A DNA stretch of 25,639 nt from Prevotella sp. UBA5379 (GTDB lineage Bacteria; Bacteroidota; Bacteroidia; Bacteroidales; Bacteroidaceae), in assembly GCA_002409785.1 (NCBI GenBank), contig DHOX01000044.1:2827-28465 (forward strand), read 5' to 3'. Under the pieces are notes generated by a model. That model ran no database searches. It had not been told where the DNA came from and saw only the letters and a list, made by a program, of their open reading frames with translations. How positions within the stretch are numbered: the first letter of the stretch is position 1; each line of letters opens with the position of its first letter. The position numbers were made by a program, and so were the translations under genes. Positions 7,084 through 15,508 of this stretch are shown piece after piece.

Positions 7084-8496
7084 TCAGTAGGCTTCGCCGT
7101 TCTTTTCCGAGATCACGTTCCAGACCGTCAGCCAGATAATCTTCAAGTCCAGGAGGAATGACCAGTTCTCGATATACCAAAGGTCCTTTTTCACCCTTTC
7201 CTCCATCTGCCACAGTTCGTGCGTTTCCCCACGACAGCCGGTCACCTGAGCCCAGCCAGTGATCCCAGGTTTCACGAAATGACGCACCATATATTTGGAA
7301 ATAAGCTGAGAGTAAATTTTCGTATGACTGAGCATGTGAGGACGAGGGCCCACAATTGACATCGTGCCCGTGAACACGTTCCAGAACTGCGGCAGTTCAT
7401 CGATATTCGTATGCCGCATGAAATTACCAAACTCCGTCTTCCTCGGGTCATCCTTAGTCGCCTGGACACTGTCCGCCTCATCATTCACCTTCATGCTACG
7501 GAACTTATAGCACCAGAAATCCCTGCCGTCCAGCCCGGTCCGCCTCTGTCTGAAGAACACCGGCCCCGGCATTGTGAGTTTGATGATTGCACCTACAATC
7601 AGATAGATCCACGGAAAAAGGCACAACAGAAACATCCCCGACACGACCACGTCAAACACACGCTTAAAAAACTTATTAACCGGACGGTTCAGCGGAATCT
7701 CACTGATATACAGCACCGGCACATCACCGTAGAGAGCCATGTTCATCTTCCGCTTCAGATAATTACGAACGTTCGGAACACTATAGAACAGCACCACGTG
7801 ATACGTGCAGCATTCGATCAACTGCCGTATCTCCTCTGCCCTCGCAGAAGGCAGACTGCAATACACGGCAGAGATTCTGCCGGGATAACCGTCCAGCCAG
7901 GCATTCACCTCAGATACACCTCCGAGGTAAGGAATCCCTTCCAGAAAGTCCTCCTTCGGAGCATCGGCGAAATAACCTTTCAGGCAGTAATTGTAAGACG
8001 CGTCATCCCGCATCGCCGCATACAGGTCCTCCAGGTTCGAGCTCTGTCCCACGAACAGCACCTCATGTTTCACGCCCTTCCGCCTCCGGTATGCCAGCAA
8101 CATCCTCCGTCCGGCCAGATGACCCATGGAGAAAAGAATGAAGAACAGGCCGTAATACAGGATCCAGTAATACCAGTTCAAAAGAACCGTGCAATGCAGG
8201 AAACACACACAACTCAGGGACAGCACCATGAAGAACGTCCAGGTCTTGATCAGTCTGCCGGTCACCGACAGATTGGTAGACTGACGCAGATGGAAAACCG
8301 GCGGGAAAAAATGAATGCTGATCAAATAAGCAAAACAGATCACCAGCCAGAAACTCTTGATCCTCGTAAGCGGAGAGTTGACAGCCTCCGTAAAAACCCA
8401 CGTGTAAATGTTCAGGAATAGCAGATCCGCCACAGTCACCAAGCCTCTCAGCAGACTGCCGTTCCGGTTGCTTAGTTCATGTACATGAGATGACAT
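7084..8496 (-). CDS. Polyprenyl-phosphate hexose-1-phosphate transferase (WcaJ/WbaP type)
   Basis: 470 residues. Four hydrophobic segments (about 16-38, 48-68, 84-105, 108-128) lead into a Rossmann-like middle domain (about 143-240). A re-entrant hydrophobic helix (about 281-303) precedes the catalytic bacterial sugar-transferase domain. Diagnostic motifs are 'KFRSM' (331-335), 'DELPQFWNV' (366-374), 'VGPRP' (382-386) and 'KPGITGWAQV' near the C-terminus. The enzyme transfers a sugar 1-phosphate from a UDP-sugar to undecaprenyl phosphate, the first membrane step of capsule or exopolysaccharide synthesis. Which sugar cannot be told from the sequence. Transcription probably begins at the strong promoter at 8822-8852, leaving a leader of about 320 nt. 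Confidence 0.92.
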   Translation of the reverse strand: MSSHVHELSNRNGSLLRGLVTVADLLFLNIYTWVFTEAVNSPLTRIKSFWLVICFAYLISIHFFPPVFHLRQSTNLSVTGRLIKTWTFFMVLSLSCVCFLHCTVLLNWYYWILYYGLFFILFSMGHLAGRRMLLAYRRRKGVKHEVLFVGQSSNLEDLYAAMRDDASYNYCLKGYFADAPKEDFLEGIPYLGGVSEVNAWLDGYPGRISAVYCSLPSARAEEIRQLIECCTYHVVLFYSVPNVRNYLKRKMNMALYGDVPVLYISEIPLNRPVNKFFKRVFDVVVSGMFLLCLFPWIYLIVGAIIKLTMPGPVFFRQRRTGLDGRDFWCYKFRSMKVNDEADSVQATKDDPRKTEFGNFMRHTNIDELPQFWNVFTGTMSIVGPRPHMLSHTKIYSQLISKYMVRHFVKPGITGWAQVTGCRGETHELWQMEERVKKDLWYIENWSFLLDLKIIWLTVWNVISEKNGEAY

Positions 8497-9310
8497 AATT
8501 AGGATCTACTGATTTATTTTTGTTTTCCGATAGCAAGAAACAGTATTTTCTCAGCATCAGACTTCGGTTTTAAAAAATCCCCGTACTATTCAGCAATACT
8601 CTTGCATCTCCCGTCCAACACATCCGATACATCTGCACTGTTATCGGTCTACACAAAACACCTCTTTCCGGTACTCCCAAATAACTCAGGAATTCTTAGA
8701 TCTATTATTTTTTAGCGGCTGTTCAGATTAGGGTGAAGAGCTGTCGTACGAGAGAAGCCGAAGCAAGAGGCAAAGAGGTAATCCCCCACAATCCTGAAGT
8801 ACTCCGGTAAGATCAATGGTTCAAAGATAGCAAATAAAATGGAAACGAGCAATGAATTATCGTGTTTTTTATGGAAAAGAAAATCAATCAATAGAAACAA
8901 CTATTTTTGTTAATTAAATCGAAACCCTAAACGAGGTTTACGGACAAATAATAAAGCAGAATGATATACGGACCCTTCGGAACCTCCCCCGTCAGACACC
9001 CTTCCCTATCCTCCAGAGGCACCAGCATCCGGTCATCCCTCAGGCCGAATATCACGGAAAAAGTTAAAAAGATCTTGTTCCTTCCTCGATAAGTTGACCA
9101 TCTATCCTCAAGAAACGATTAATCATGAAAATGGAATACCACTCCAGAAGTTTAACCCTGCATTTTTCTCTAATCAATTGTCCATATTTCTTCTTAGTAT
9201 TCTTTTGTGTCTCCTCTCAGGAATCATTGAACAACCCAACGATATTACCATCACCAAAGATAAAAACATCAAGATAATCCTACGATGAGAAATAATTTGA
9301 ACAGAAACGC
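8497..9310. other. Intergenic region with promoter and long leader, about 810 bp
   Basis: Holds the minus-strand promoter at 8822-8852 and the long untranslated leader of the sugar-phosphate transferase gene (about 8497-8816). The left part has no clear hairpin or gene. The right part (8927-9118) has a 63-codon open frame on the minus strand without a start codon, possibly an eroded gene end. Short frames at 8712-8900 and 9094-9288 are not convincing. Confidence 0.5.
8822..8852 (-). promoter_or_regulatory. Promoter for the sugar-phosphate transferase gene
   Basis: On the minus strand TTG (8852-8850) is followed after 20 nt by TATCTTTG (8829-8822), the commonest form of the Bacteroidetes -7 element. 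The first gene downstream starts at 8496, so the predicted transcript has an unusually long leader. Confidence 0.65.
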
Positions 9311-9769
9311 TCATTTGAACCATTTCCGCACTCCACCATGGTGAGAGCAGGTACCTCTATGGCTCTGACTGAAACTATAGGTACCATCATTACAGAGAGC
9401 TGTTGCCCCTGCCGGGACGGTATTGTAACGGGTGGGTGACTGAATCCGTCTGCCTGAAGAATTGTTGTAATACCTTATTGAGCCCGTCGCATAGGGCTGT
9501 CTATCTGTAACACGAATATGGCGTTTACTGAGATACCGTGAAGAGACATATCCGATGTTGCCTCTATAAGATACCGGGATCCATTTGCAATTACAGTCAT
9601 CTTCTACGGTAACTTTTGTTCCTTTAGGCAGCCGGGTGACAACGGCAGATTTCGCCGTTGCAGACTTCCGCATATTCAGGCAGATAGTGGTGTACCTCAC
9701 CCCTGTCTGCGCAGGACACAGGAGGGAGAATGCAAATGCAAGTAAAAAAAGGAAATATCTATATGCCAT
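9311..9769 (-). CDS. Secreted SH3b and DUF3761 protein
   Basis: 152 residues. A signal peptide (about 1-21, ending 'LLCPAQ') sends it to the periplasm or outside. Residues about 25-82 are a bacterial SH3 domain: 'LNMRKSATAKSAVVTRLPKG' matches the LNVRxGPSxxxxVxxxLxKG pattern, and 'GYVSSRYL' closes it. Residues about 120-150 are DUF3761, with 'GATALCNDGTYSFSQSHRGT' followed by 'CSHHGGVRKW', where the Cys pair and HHGG are hallmarks. SH3b domains usually bind peptidoglycan or peptides; DUF3761 has no established function. Between them is a low-complexity linker. There is no enzyme domain. It sits inside the polysaccharide cluster but has no obvious link to it, and no consensus promoter was found upstream. 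Confidence 0.85.
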   Translation of the reverse strand: MAYRYFLFLLAFAFSLLCPAQTGVRYTTICLNMRKSATAKSAVVTRLPKGTKVTVEDDCNCKWIPVSYRGNIGYVSSRYLSKRHIRVTDRQPYATGSIRYYNNSSGRRIQSPTRYNTVPAGATALCNDGTYSFSQSHRGTCSHHGGVRKWFK

Positions 9770-9825
9770 GTGTGAATTAGTAAATATCCAATTAACAGAA
9801 TCTTAGCAACCGTATTTCAATAATG

Positions 9826-9946
9826 TCAAGAACACCTTATTTTCAACAGGAATACAGGATCATTGATGATACTTTCAATAGCATTTTCTTGTTCTAATCC
9901 CCTTCACGGCACTATCTGCTGCAATGAAATTATTCATAACCGTCAT
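9826..9946 (-). pseudogene. Possible frameshifted gene remnant
   Basis: Two short frames join across a GGGG run at about 9898-9902. Frame one starts at ATG 9946 (MTVMNNFIAADSAVKG) and stops at 9875. Frame two reads from 9900 (GLEQENAIESIINDPVFLLK) to a TGA at 9826-9828. One base less in the G run would fuse them. There is no family match and the reading may be chance. Confidence 0.2.
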
Positions 9947-9985
9947 GACGAGACTATAATGAGGATATTGCAACACCCGCTATAA

Positions 9986-10966
9986 TCACTTATAACCTTT
10001 CCCTCTGGTTTTTCGGGAAAATACAGGCCTAAGAATTCTCTTTCGTATGAGCTTAGCAATATTTCCTATACTTAGTCCATATTTTTTTCTTACTCTAAAC
10101 CAATGAAAAATATGATGATGACAATAAAAGACATCACGTCCAATGTCGTACATGATGTATGACTTTATTTTATCATTCAATTCATACTTCAACTTTTTCC
10201 AATAAAATCTGTCCAGCAATCCATCAGGCTCCTCAGCCAAGAAATCAGCATACCATTTCCGTACAGGTGCCCAAACACTCAGCCTGTCATCCACTAATGA
10301 AGTATCTGCCGTAATTTGAAAGGGACTATATCTGAAGCAGAATCCTGGTTGACAGGTATTCGCTATACCTCCCGTCCGGGCTGCTATCAGAGGGGTCATG
10401 CAATCAGAATGCCAGGCATAGGGCAAGTCAAAATACCCTCCTCTTTTCTGAAGCGAACTAACACGATATAAGAAATCACCAATCCAGGTTTCCCGGCCAT
10501 GCCATTGATGCCATAATAGCGAATAGGCACTTTCCCATTCAGGTGCTGCAGCCTGAACACCAATGATATTTGAATTCTGATCTATTTTCCATGCACGCAT
10601 GTGATAAACATCCAGTCCCGGATGCCTCCGAATCAGTTCATTATAGTCCCACAAACAATCCGGCAGTAATTTATCATCATCACCCATATTTATGACAAAC
10701 TCACCTTTTACGTATTTCAAGCAATCATTCCAGTTTTCTACTAACCTTTTCGCACCTAATCCAACTTTGCGATAATGATATTGAATACGGCTGTCATGGT
10801 ATTGGGCAACAATACTGCCAACACCTTGTGGTGAACCATCATTAACAATAATCAGTTCAAAATCTTCATAGGTTTGATTCAAAATACTGTCGATACATTC
10901 TTTAAAGAACTGTGTCTTATATGCAGGCACTATAATACTGAATTTTATATTGTGGCCCATTACCAT
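9986..10966 (-). CDS. Family 2 glycosyltransferase
   Basis: 326 residues. The N-terminal GT-A domain is clear: 'FSIIVPAYKTQFFKECIDSI' (9-28) with 'LNQTYEDFELIIVNDGS' after it places the nucleotide-binding Asp at 43. 'GEFVINMGDDDKLLPDC' (88-104) carries the metal-binding DDD at 96-98. It would add a sugar from a nucleotide-sugar donor to the growing lipid-linked repeat unit at the inner membrane face. The C-terminal 120 residues are basic and aromatic, with no transmembrane segment. Start codons at 10966 and 10960 are both possible. The upper ATG overlaps the stop of the remnant frame upstream as TAATG, which favours 10966. The base composition looks AT-richer than the Gmd/Fcl genes, as is usual for variable capsule genes. 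Confidence 0.88.
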   Translation of the reverse strand: MVMGHNIKFSIIVPAYKTQFFKECIDSILNQTYEDFELIIVNDGSPQGVGSIVAQYHDSRIQYHYRKVGLGAKRLVENWNDCLKYVKGEFVINMGDDDKLLPDCLWDYNELIRRHPGLDVYHMRAWKIDQNSNIIGVQAAAPEWESAYSLLWHQWHGRETWIGDFLYRVSSLQKRGGYFDLPYAWHSDCMTPLIAARTGGIANTCQPGFCFRYSPFQITADTSLVDDRLSVWAPVRKWYADFLAEEPDGLLDRFYWKKLKYELNDKIKSYIMYDIGRDVFYCHHHIFHWFRVRKKYGLSIGNIAKLIRKRILRPVFSRKTRGKGYK

Positions 10967-11105
10967 TACTTTTCAACTACAATTAACCGGTTATATCCCA
11001 TGATACCATTTTTATTATCCGTAGTACTGTCAGGTCCATAGAAAGATCCAGGTTACGGAAATCACCTCCATCTGCCTTCGCATTTCCAATGCCAGTATCG
11101 GTCAT
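10966..11105 (-). pseudogene. Frameshifted gene remnant between HAD and glycosyltransferase genes
   Basis: Frame one begins at ATG 11105, three bases after the HAD gene stop, and reads MTDTGIGNAKADGGDFRNLD before running to a stop at 10983-10985. Frame two takes over near 11050 and reads FYGPDSTTDNKNGIMGYN, then RLIVVEK, ending in a TAA at 10966-10968 that overlaps the glycosyltransferase ATG as TAATG. A single-base change near 11050 would give one continuous frame of about 46 residues. The tight joints at both ends are those of a coding sequence in an operon. The family is not recognised; it may be the ends of a longer deleted gene. Confidence 0.4.
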
Positions 11106-11108
11106 TTT

Positions 11109-12941
11109 TTAATGAGTTCTTCGTTCCGACCTGTTCCAAAAGAAATTGCCCATCCGATAACCGTAAGAGAGCAGTAAACTTGCCCGGTCAATACGGGAGA
11201 CCCATTTTCCTTTAAGAATCTTTCTCAATTCTGAGACGGACAATTTCTTGACTAAAGGGATTTGATCTGCACAGATATTCTCAAAAGGCGAATAATCTAC
11301 ATCCTTGAGTCGGAAGTTCTGCAGGCTTTCTATAGAAAATACCGTCCAAGTATAAAATATCTGTTCCGGAATATGAAAATTCATGATTAAAGATATAAAT
11401 GCTTTCAGAATTTTCTCATTATAAGACACCCTTACCGTGATAGCAGCCATATCCACATCTTTTTTTAATACAGGTTCATAACAAACACCAGTTCTCTTAT
11501 AGCCTTCCGTAGTAGGATAAGGACACAAAGAGAAATAATCCTCAACAAAAAATGTCAGTTCGGGACTGACCTTAATATCATGTATATAAATATTATAATG
11601 TCCAAATTCCCCCGGAATCACATCAGGTCTCACCGACCAATAATAAGAATAGCACTGTACAATGCCAGGTTTAACCGTTTCCCTTATTGTATTGATCATG
11701 AGCCTGGTCGTACCTAGCCATCCCACATCTACCAAAGCACACGGACAAGCATCAAAAAGTCCCTCTTGATCAAAATATCCTGTACACAAGTTGTATTGAA
11801 CTCCAGCCGCTTTCTGCCAAATCGCATATATATCCGGTCTGAATACAGCATCTAGAAATTCCTGCCTCTGTTTCTTTGTCGTTACCTTCACAAAATCAAA
11901 AGTGATGCCAAGTTCACATAACAGTTGTCTCGACAGCTTGAGACAGCCTAAAAGTTGGTCAATATAAAGCCATTCATTAACAAAAATCAAGTTGAACTGT
12001 TCTCTATTTGCCCGATATAAATAAGGCAAAATTAAAGAAGCACGAGACACGAAAAGATATTTCAGTGTTATCCCGTCATGCGGGAGCCAACTAGCAATTT
12101 TTTCAAGGATATAGCTATCACGTGAAAGGAAATACAATCTTTTCAATCCTCTCTTCCTGGCATCAGCAAGAAGATACCTGACGTATGGAATATAAGCAGC
12201 TGACAAGAAATCGACGGCAATCCTTGAAGCGGATGTATCCAGAAACTCTGATCTAACAGTTCTCTCCATTCCTGCCAATAAGGATAGGTCATAAGCATCC
12301 GAAAGCATAACGGATAGTTTGTCCATACTTTTCTCCATATCTGTATAGGGTAAGAAGAGCCGGTGAATCTTGATGCCTTTCTTCTCTGGTATTTTGCAAT
12401 CGCTATATTCATTATCACCGCAATGAATCCATTCGTCAGGATGAAGTTCTTCACGGACATAATCAAATAAAGAACCATCATCCTTCCGACATCCGATCTC
12501 ACTACTGACATAAACACGATCCTTCTCTTTGAATATTCTTTCACGTACAAGAACCCGTTGGATAAAATCCCTGTACAAATACATATCAGAGATAAAAGCT
12601 ATCTTATAACCCTTCCTCCGATATTCGTCAAGGACTGATACAGCACAATTATTTCGAGTCAACTGTTCTGCCTCTATTTTTAGCTCCATTCTTATGAGGG
12701 CCTCTGCGGTATATTCCGGGAAAGATTTTATATCAGACGTTGCATAAACATCATCAAGAACATAGTTTTTATCCAACCCTTCAACATTCCGACTTATACG
12801 CCATTTAATGAATTCATCCTGACGTGCCACATCACCCGGATATAGATGTTTAGCCATCAGTGAAAAGATCTGGTCCGGTTTCCCACACCGGCGAATCAGA
12901 ACAGTATCAAAGATATCAAAAGAAGCTAATTTCATTATCAT
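11109..12941 (-). CDS. HAD-superfamily protein of polysaccharide clusters (COG5610-like)
   Basis: 610 residues in two parts. The N-terminal HAD domain (about 1-200) has motif I 'FDIFDTVL' with the nucleophile Asp9, motif II Ser118 in 'FISDMY', Lys153 in 'GCRKDDGSLF' and motif IV 'HCGDNEYSD' (Asp176, Asp181). The residue two after the nucleophile is Phe11, not the Asp usual in phosphatases, as in haloacid-dehalogenase-type members. The second part (about 240-600) has 'RLYFLSRDSYIL' (268-279) and 'LVDVGWLGT', both typical of COG5610 proteins in capsule and O-antigen loci. The chemistry is unproven; hydrolase or transferase activity on a sugar or phospho-substrate is inferred. ATGs at 12941 and 12935 are both possible. 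It lies after the Fcl terminator, so it may have its own promoter, not identified. Confidence 0.8.
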   Translation of the reverse strand: MIMKLASFDIFDTVLIRRCGKPDQIFSLMAKHLYPGDVARQDEFIKWRISRNVEGLDKNYVLDDVYATSDIKSFPEYTAEALIRMELKIEAEQLTRNNCAVSVLDEYRRKGYKIAFISDMYLYRDFIQRVLVRERIFKEKDRVYVSSEIGCRKDDGSLFDYVREELHPDEWIHCGDNEYSDCKIPEKKGIKIHRLFLPYTDMEKSMDKLSVMLSDAYDLSLLAGMERTVRSEFLDTSASRIAVDFLSAAYIPYVRYLLADARKRGLKRLYFLSRDSYILEKIASWLPHDGITLKYLFVSRASLILPYLYRANREQFNLIFVNEWLYIDQLLGCLKLSRQLLCELGITFDFVKVTTKKQRQEFLDAVFRPDIYAIWQKAAGVQYNLCTGYFDQEGLFDACPCALVDVGWLGTTRLMINTIRETVKPGIVQCYSYYWSVRPDVIPGEFGHYNIYIHDIKVSPELTFFVEDYFSLCPYPTTEGYKRTGVCYEPVLKKDVDMAAITVRVSYNEKILKAFISLIMNFHIPEQIFYTWTVFSIESLQNFRLKDVDYSPFENICADQIPLVKKLSVSELRKILKGKWVSRIDRASLLLSYGYRMGNFFWNRSERRTH

Positions 12942-13064
12942 TCAGAAAAAATTATCCTTATGACGTACTCGATAACCGCAATTTTTCAATCCTATTGACA
13001 CTACAGAGATTTTTTTATAAAAGAAGGATCTATAGGCAAAATACCGCTAACATCTAACATTATC

Positions 13065-13094
13065 AAAAAGGTACCGGAGTGACGATCACTCCGG
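13065..13094 (-). terminator. Terminator of the gmd-fcl unit
   Basis: A perfect 9-bp stem (CCGGAGTGA/TCACTCCGG, 13074-13094) with a 3-nt loop is followed on the minus strand by TACCTTTTT. It starts 8 bp after the GDP-fucose synthase stop codon and is the cleanest terminator in the window. Confidence 0.8.
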
Positions 13095-13102
13095 ATCCTC
13101 AT

Positions 13103-14317
13103 TTATTCTGAAAGACTTTTGCGATACCACTCGTAGAGCCGTTGGACACCATCTTCAATTTCTACCTGATGATGCCAGCCCAGCCGGTGGAGTTTGCTCA
13201 CATCAATGAGTTTGCGCATCACACCGTCCGGTTTGGAAGAATCAAAGATAATCTGACCTTCAAAACCTACTGTCTTTGCTACCAGTTCACTCAGTGCCCG
13301 GATAGTCAGTTCCTTGCCTGTACCCACATTGATATGGCAGTTGCGGATCTCACCCAGCGACGGGATGGCACCGCCTCTGCCCTCACTGTTATTGCGGTTG
13401 ACCGGACCGTCCGTCTTCACGCCATAGAACACGCTCGAATATTTTTCGATGCCGATGATGTCCTTGAAGTCCACATTCAACAGCAGGTACACACTCGCAT
13501 CCGCCATATCCTCACTCCAGAGAAACTCCCGTAAGGGCTTTCCGGTTCCCCACAGGGTCACCTTATTGTTTTCGATGCCATAGAATGCCAGCGCCTTGAG
13601 AATCCTCTCCTTAGGATTGTTACCATCTACGTTGCCTTCCCCTATCGTGGCAGCCAGCTTGCTGTCCGGATTGACAGGACGCTTGTCCATATCCGTCCGT
13701 ACCGCATCCCAATTGTCATCGTGCAGAAGTTTAGAGAGGTAGATCTTACGCATCATGGCCGGCATCACATGGGAGTTCTCCAGGTGGAAATTGTCATTCG
13801 GCCCATAGAGATTGGTGGGCATCACGGCGATATAATTGGTTCCATACTGAAGGTTATAGCTCTCGCACATCTTCAGCCCCGCGATCTTCGAGATCGCATA
13901 CTCCTCATTCGTATATTCCAGCGGGGAAGTCAGGAGTTCATCCTCCTTCATCGGCTGAGGGGCATCCTTAGGATAGATACACGTCGAACCCAGGAACAGG
14001 AGTTTCTTCACGTGATGGCTGTAGGCATTGGAGATGACATTGCACTGCATCTTCATGTTCTGCATGATGAAGTCCGCACGATACAGCGAGTTGGCCATGA
14101 TACCGCCCACGAAGGCAGCCGCCAGCACCACGGCATCAGGACGCTCCCGGTCAAAGAAAGACTTCACCGCATCCTGATCCGTCAGGTCCAGTTCACGGTG
14201 GGTACGCCCCACCAGGTTATGATAACCCCGGGACTCAAGGTTCTTCCATATCGCCGAACCCACGAGGCCGTGGTGACCTGCTACATAAATCTTACTATTC
14301 TTATCCAATAATGACAT
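13103..14317 (-). CDS. fcl: GDP-L-fucose synthase (Bacteroidetes long form)
   Basis: 404 residues from ATG 14317; the longer frame starts at TTG and is not used. It is an extended short-chain dehydrogenase: 'KIYVAGHHGLVGSAI' is the NADP-binding GxxGxxG strand, 'LFLGSTCIYP' holds the catalytic Ser/Cys, and 'YAISK' gives Tyr140 and Lys144. 'MPTNLYGPNDNFH' ends in the active-site His178. It epimerises and reduces GDP-4-keto-6-deoxymannose to GDP-L-fucose. The protein is about 80 residues longer than the E. coli enzyme (321); the extra sequence lies mainly between the 'GPNDNFH' and 'GTGKPLREFLWSEDMADA' motifs, plus a later loop. It lies 21 bp downstream of the Gmd gene, whose product is its substrate. 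Confidence 0.95.
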   Translation of the reverse strand: MSLLDKNSKIYVAGHHGLVGSAIWKNLESRGYHNLVGRTHRELDLTDQDAVKSFFDRERPDAVVLAAAFVGGIMANSLYRADFIMQNMKMQCNVISNAYSHHVKKLLFLGSTCIYPKDAPQPMKEDELLTSPLEYTNEEYAISKIAGLKMCESYNLQYGTNYIAVMPTNLYGPNDNFHLENSHVMPAMMRKIYLSKLLHDDNWDAVRTDMDKRPVNPDSKLAATIGEGNVDGNNPKERILKALAFYGIENNKVTLWGTGKPLREFLWSEDMADASVYLLLNVDFKDIIGIEKYSSVFYGVKTDGPVNRNNSEGRGGAIPSLGEIRNCHINVGTGKELTIRALSELVAKTVGFEGQIIFDSSKPDGVMRKLIDVSKLHRLGWHHQVEIEDGVQRLYEWYRKSLSE

Positions 14318-14338
14318 GATCAATGTTTTTTATATCCG

Positions 14339-15424
14339 TTATTCCGGCATCTGCGCACGCAGATAGAGTTTCTTCACATATTTACGGTCATGGTCAACCA
14401 TCAGCCTGACCAGTTGGGTAAATGTCGTCTGCCGCGGGTTCCAGCCCAAGACGCGCTTCGCCTTGGAAGGATCACCCAGCAGCTGGTCCACCTCCGCCGG
14501 GCGGAAATATTTCGGGTCCACCTCTACCAGCACACGGCCCGTAGCCGTATCGATGCCCTTCTCTTCCAGGCCTTCTCCTTTCCATTCGAGGTCGATGCCC
14601 GCGTCATGGAACGCCAGGGTACAGAACTCCCGGACGGTATGCATCTCCCCCGTAGCGATGACGAAGTCATCCGGCTCCGGCTGCTGCAGAATCATCCACA
14701 TACACTCCACATAATCCTTTGCATAGCCCCAGTCACGGCGTGCACCCAGATCACCCAGATAGAGTTTGTCCTGATAGCCTTCCGCAATGCGGCAGGCTGC
14801 CAGCGTGATCTTCCTCGTGACGAAGTTTTCGCCACGGCGCTCACTTTCATGATTGAAAAGGATACCGTTGCAGCAGTACATCCCATAGCTCTCCCTGTAA
14901 TTCTGCATGATCCAGTAGCCATAGAGTTTGGCCACTGAATACGGGGAACGGGGATGGAAGGGTGTCGTCTCCTTCTGTGGGACCTCGGCCACCTTGCCGA
15001 AAAGCTCCGACGTGCTTGCCTGGTAGATCCGGCATGAATGCGTCAGACCGCAGATGCGGACAGCCTCCAGCAGACGGAGCACGCCTACGGCCACGACGTC
15101 TGCCGTATACTCAGGCACGTCAAAACTCACCTTTACATGACTCTGGGCGGCAAGGTTATAGATCTCCGTCGGCTGGACCTCCGAGATGATCCGGATCAGC
15201 GATGACGAGTCCGTCATGTCCCCCCAGTGGAGGTTGACCAGGCGTTTCTTTTTCATATCCCTCACCCACTCATCCAGGTAGAGGTGCTCGATACGACCCG
15301 TATTAAACGATGAAGAACGGCGGAGAATGCCGTGAACCTCATAACCCTTATTGATCAGGAACTCTGCCAGGTATGATCCGTCCTGGCCCGTGATGCCCGT
15401 TATCAGGGCTACTTTCTTTTCCAT
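14339..15424 (-). CDS. gmd: GDP-mannose 4,6-dehydratase
   Basis: 361 residues from ATG 15424; the frame extends six codons to a TTG, rejected because 'MEKKVALITGITGQDGSYLA' is the normal N-terminus. Motifs are 'GITGQDGS' (NADP binding), 'RRSSSFNTGRIEHLY', 'NLAAQSHVKVSF', 'ASTSELFGKV' and the catalytic 'YSVAK' (Tyr162, Lys166). The length is typical of the family. It converts GDP-D-mannose to GDP-4-keto-6-deoxy-D-mannose, which the next gene turns into GDP-L-fucose. The base composition looks more GC-rich than that of the glycosyltransferase and HAD genes, suggesting a stable core gene beside a variable cluster. The TATCTTTG element 300 bp upstream and the terminator after Fcl define a two-gene transcript with a long leader. 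Confidence 0.96.
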   Translation of the reverse strand: MEKKVALITGITGQDGSYLAEFLINKGYEVHGILRRSSSFNTGRIEHLYLDEWVRDMKKKRLVNLHWGDMTDSSSLIRIISEVQPTEIYNLAAQSHVKVSFDVPEYTADVVAVGVLRLLEAVRICGLTHSCRIYQASTSELFGKVAEVPQKETTPFHPRSPYSVAKLYGYWIMQNYRESYGMYCCNGILFNHESERRGENFVTRKITLAACRIAEGYQDKLYLGDLGARRDWGYAKDYVECMWMILQQPEPDDFVIATGEMHTVREFCTLAFHDAGIDLEWKGEGLEEKGIDTATGRVLVEVDPKYFRPAEVDQLLGDPSKAKRVLGWNPRQTTFTQLVRLMVDHDRKYVKKLYLRAQMPE

Positions 15425-15508
15425 TGTATATTTATTTTTCAAGATAATTCAACCCCCTCTAAAATAAAGGTAAACCGTGAAGGAACGGTGGCAAGGCCAG
15501 TATGCGGC

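Noticed and set aside
7411..8421. 336-codon plus-strand frame opposite the sugar-phosphate transferase
   Set aside because: It is a shadow of a strongly conserved gene and is rich in His, Arg and Gln as antisense frames usually are.
8712..8900. 62-residue minus-strand frame
   Set aside because: It starts upstream of and runs through the promoter at 8822-8852 and has no recognisable motif.
8927..9118. 63-codon minus-strand open frame with G/C-ending codons (includes DDRMLVPLEDREGC)
   Set aside because: It has no start codon, the other two frames also read plausibly, and no family comes to mind. It may be an eroded gene end, but the evidence is too thin to call.
13142..14938. Long plus-strand frames opposite fcl and gmd
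   Set aside because: They mirror the codon bias of two well-identified enzymes on the minus strand and show no recognisable motif.
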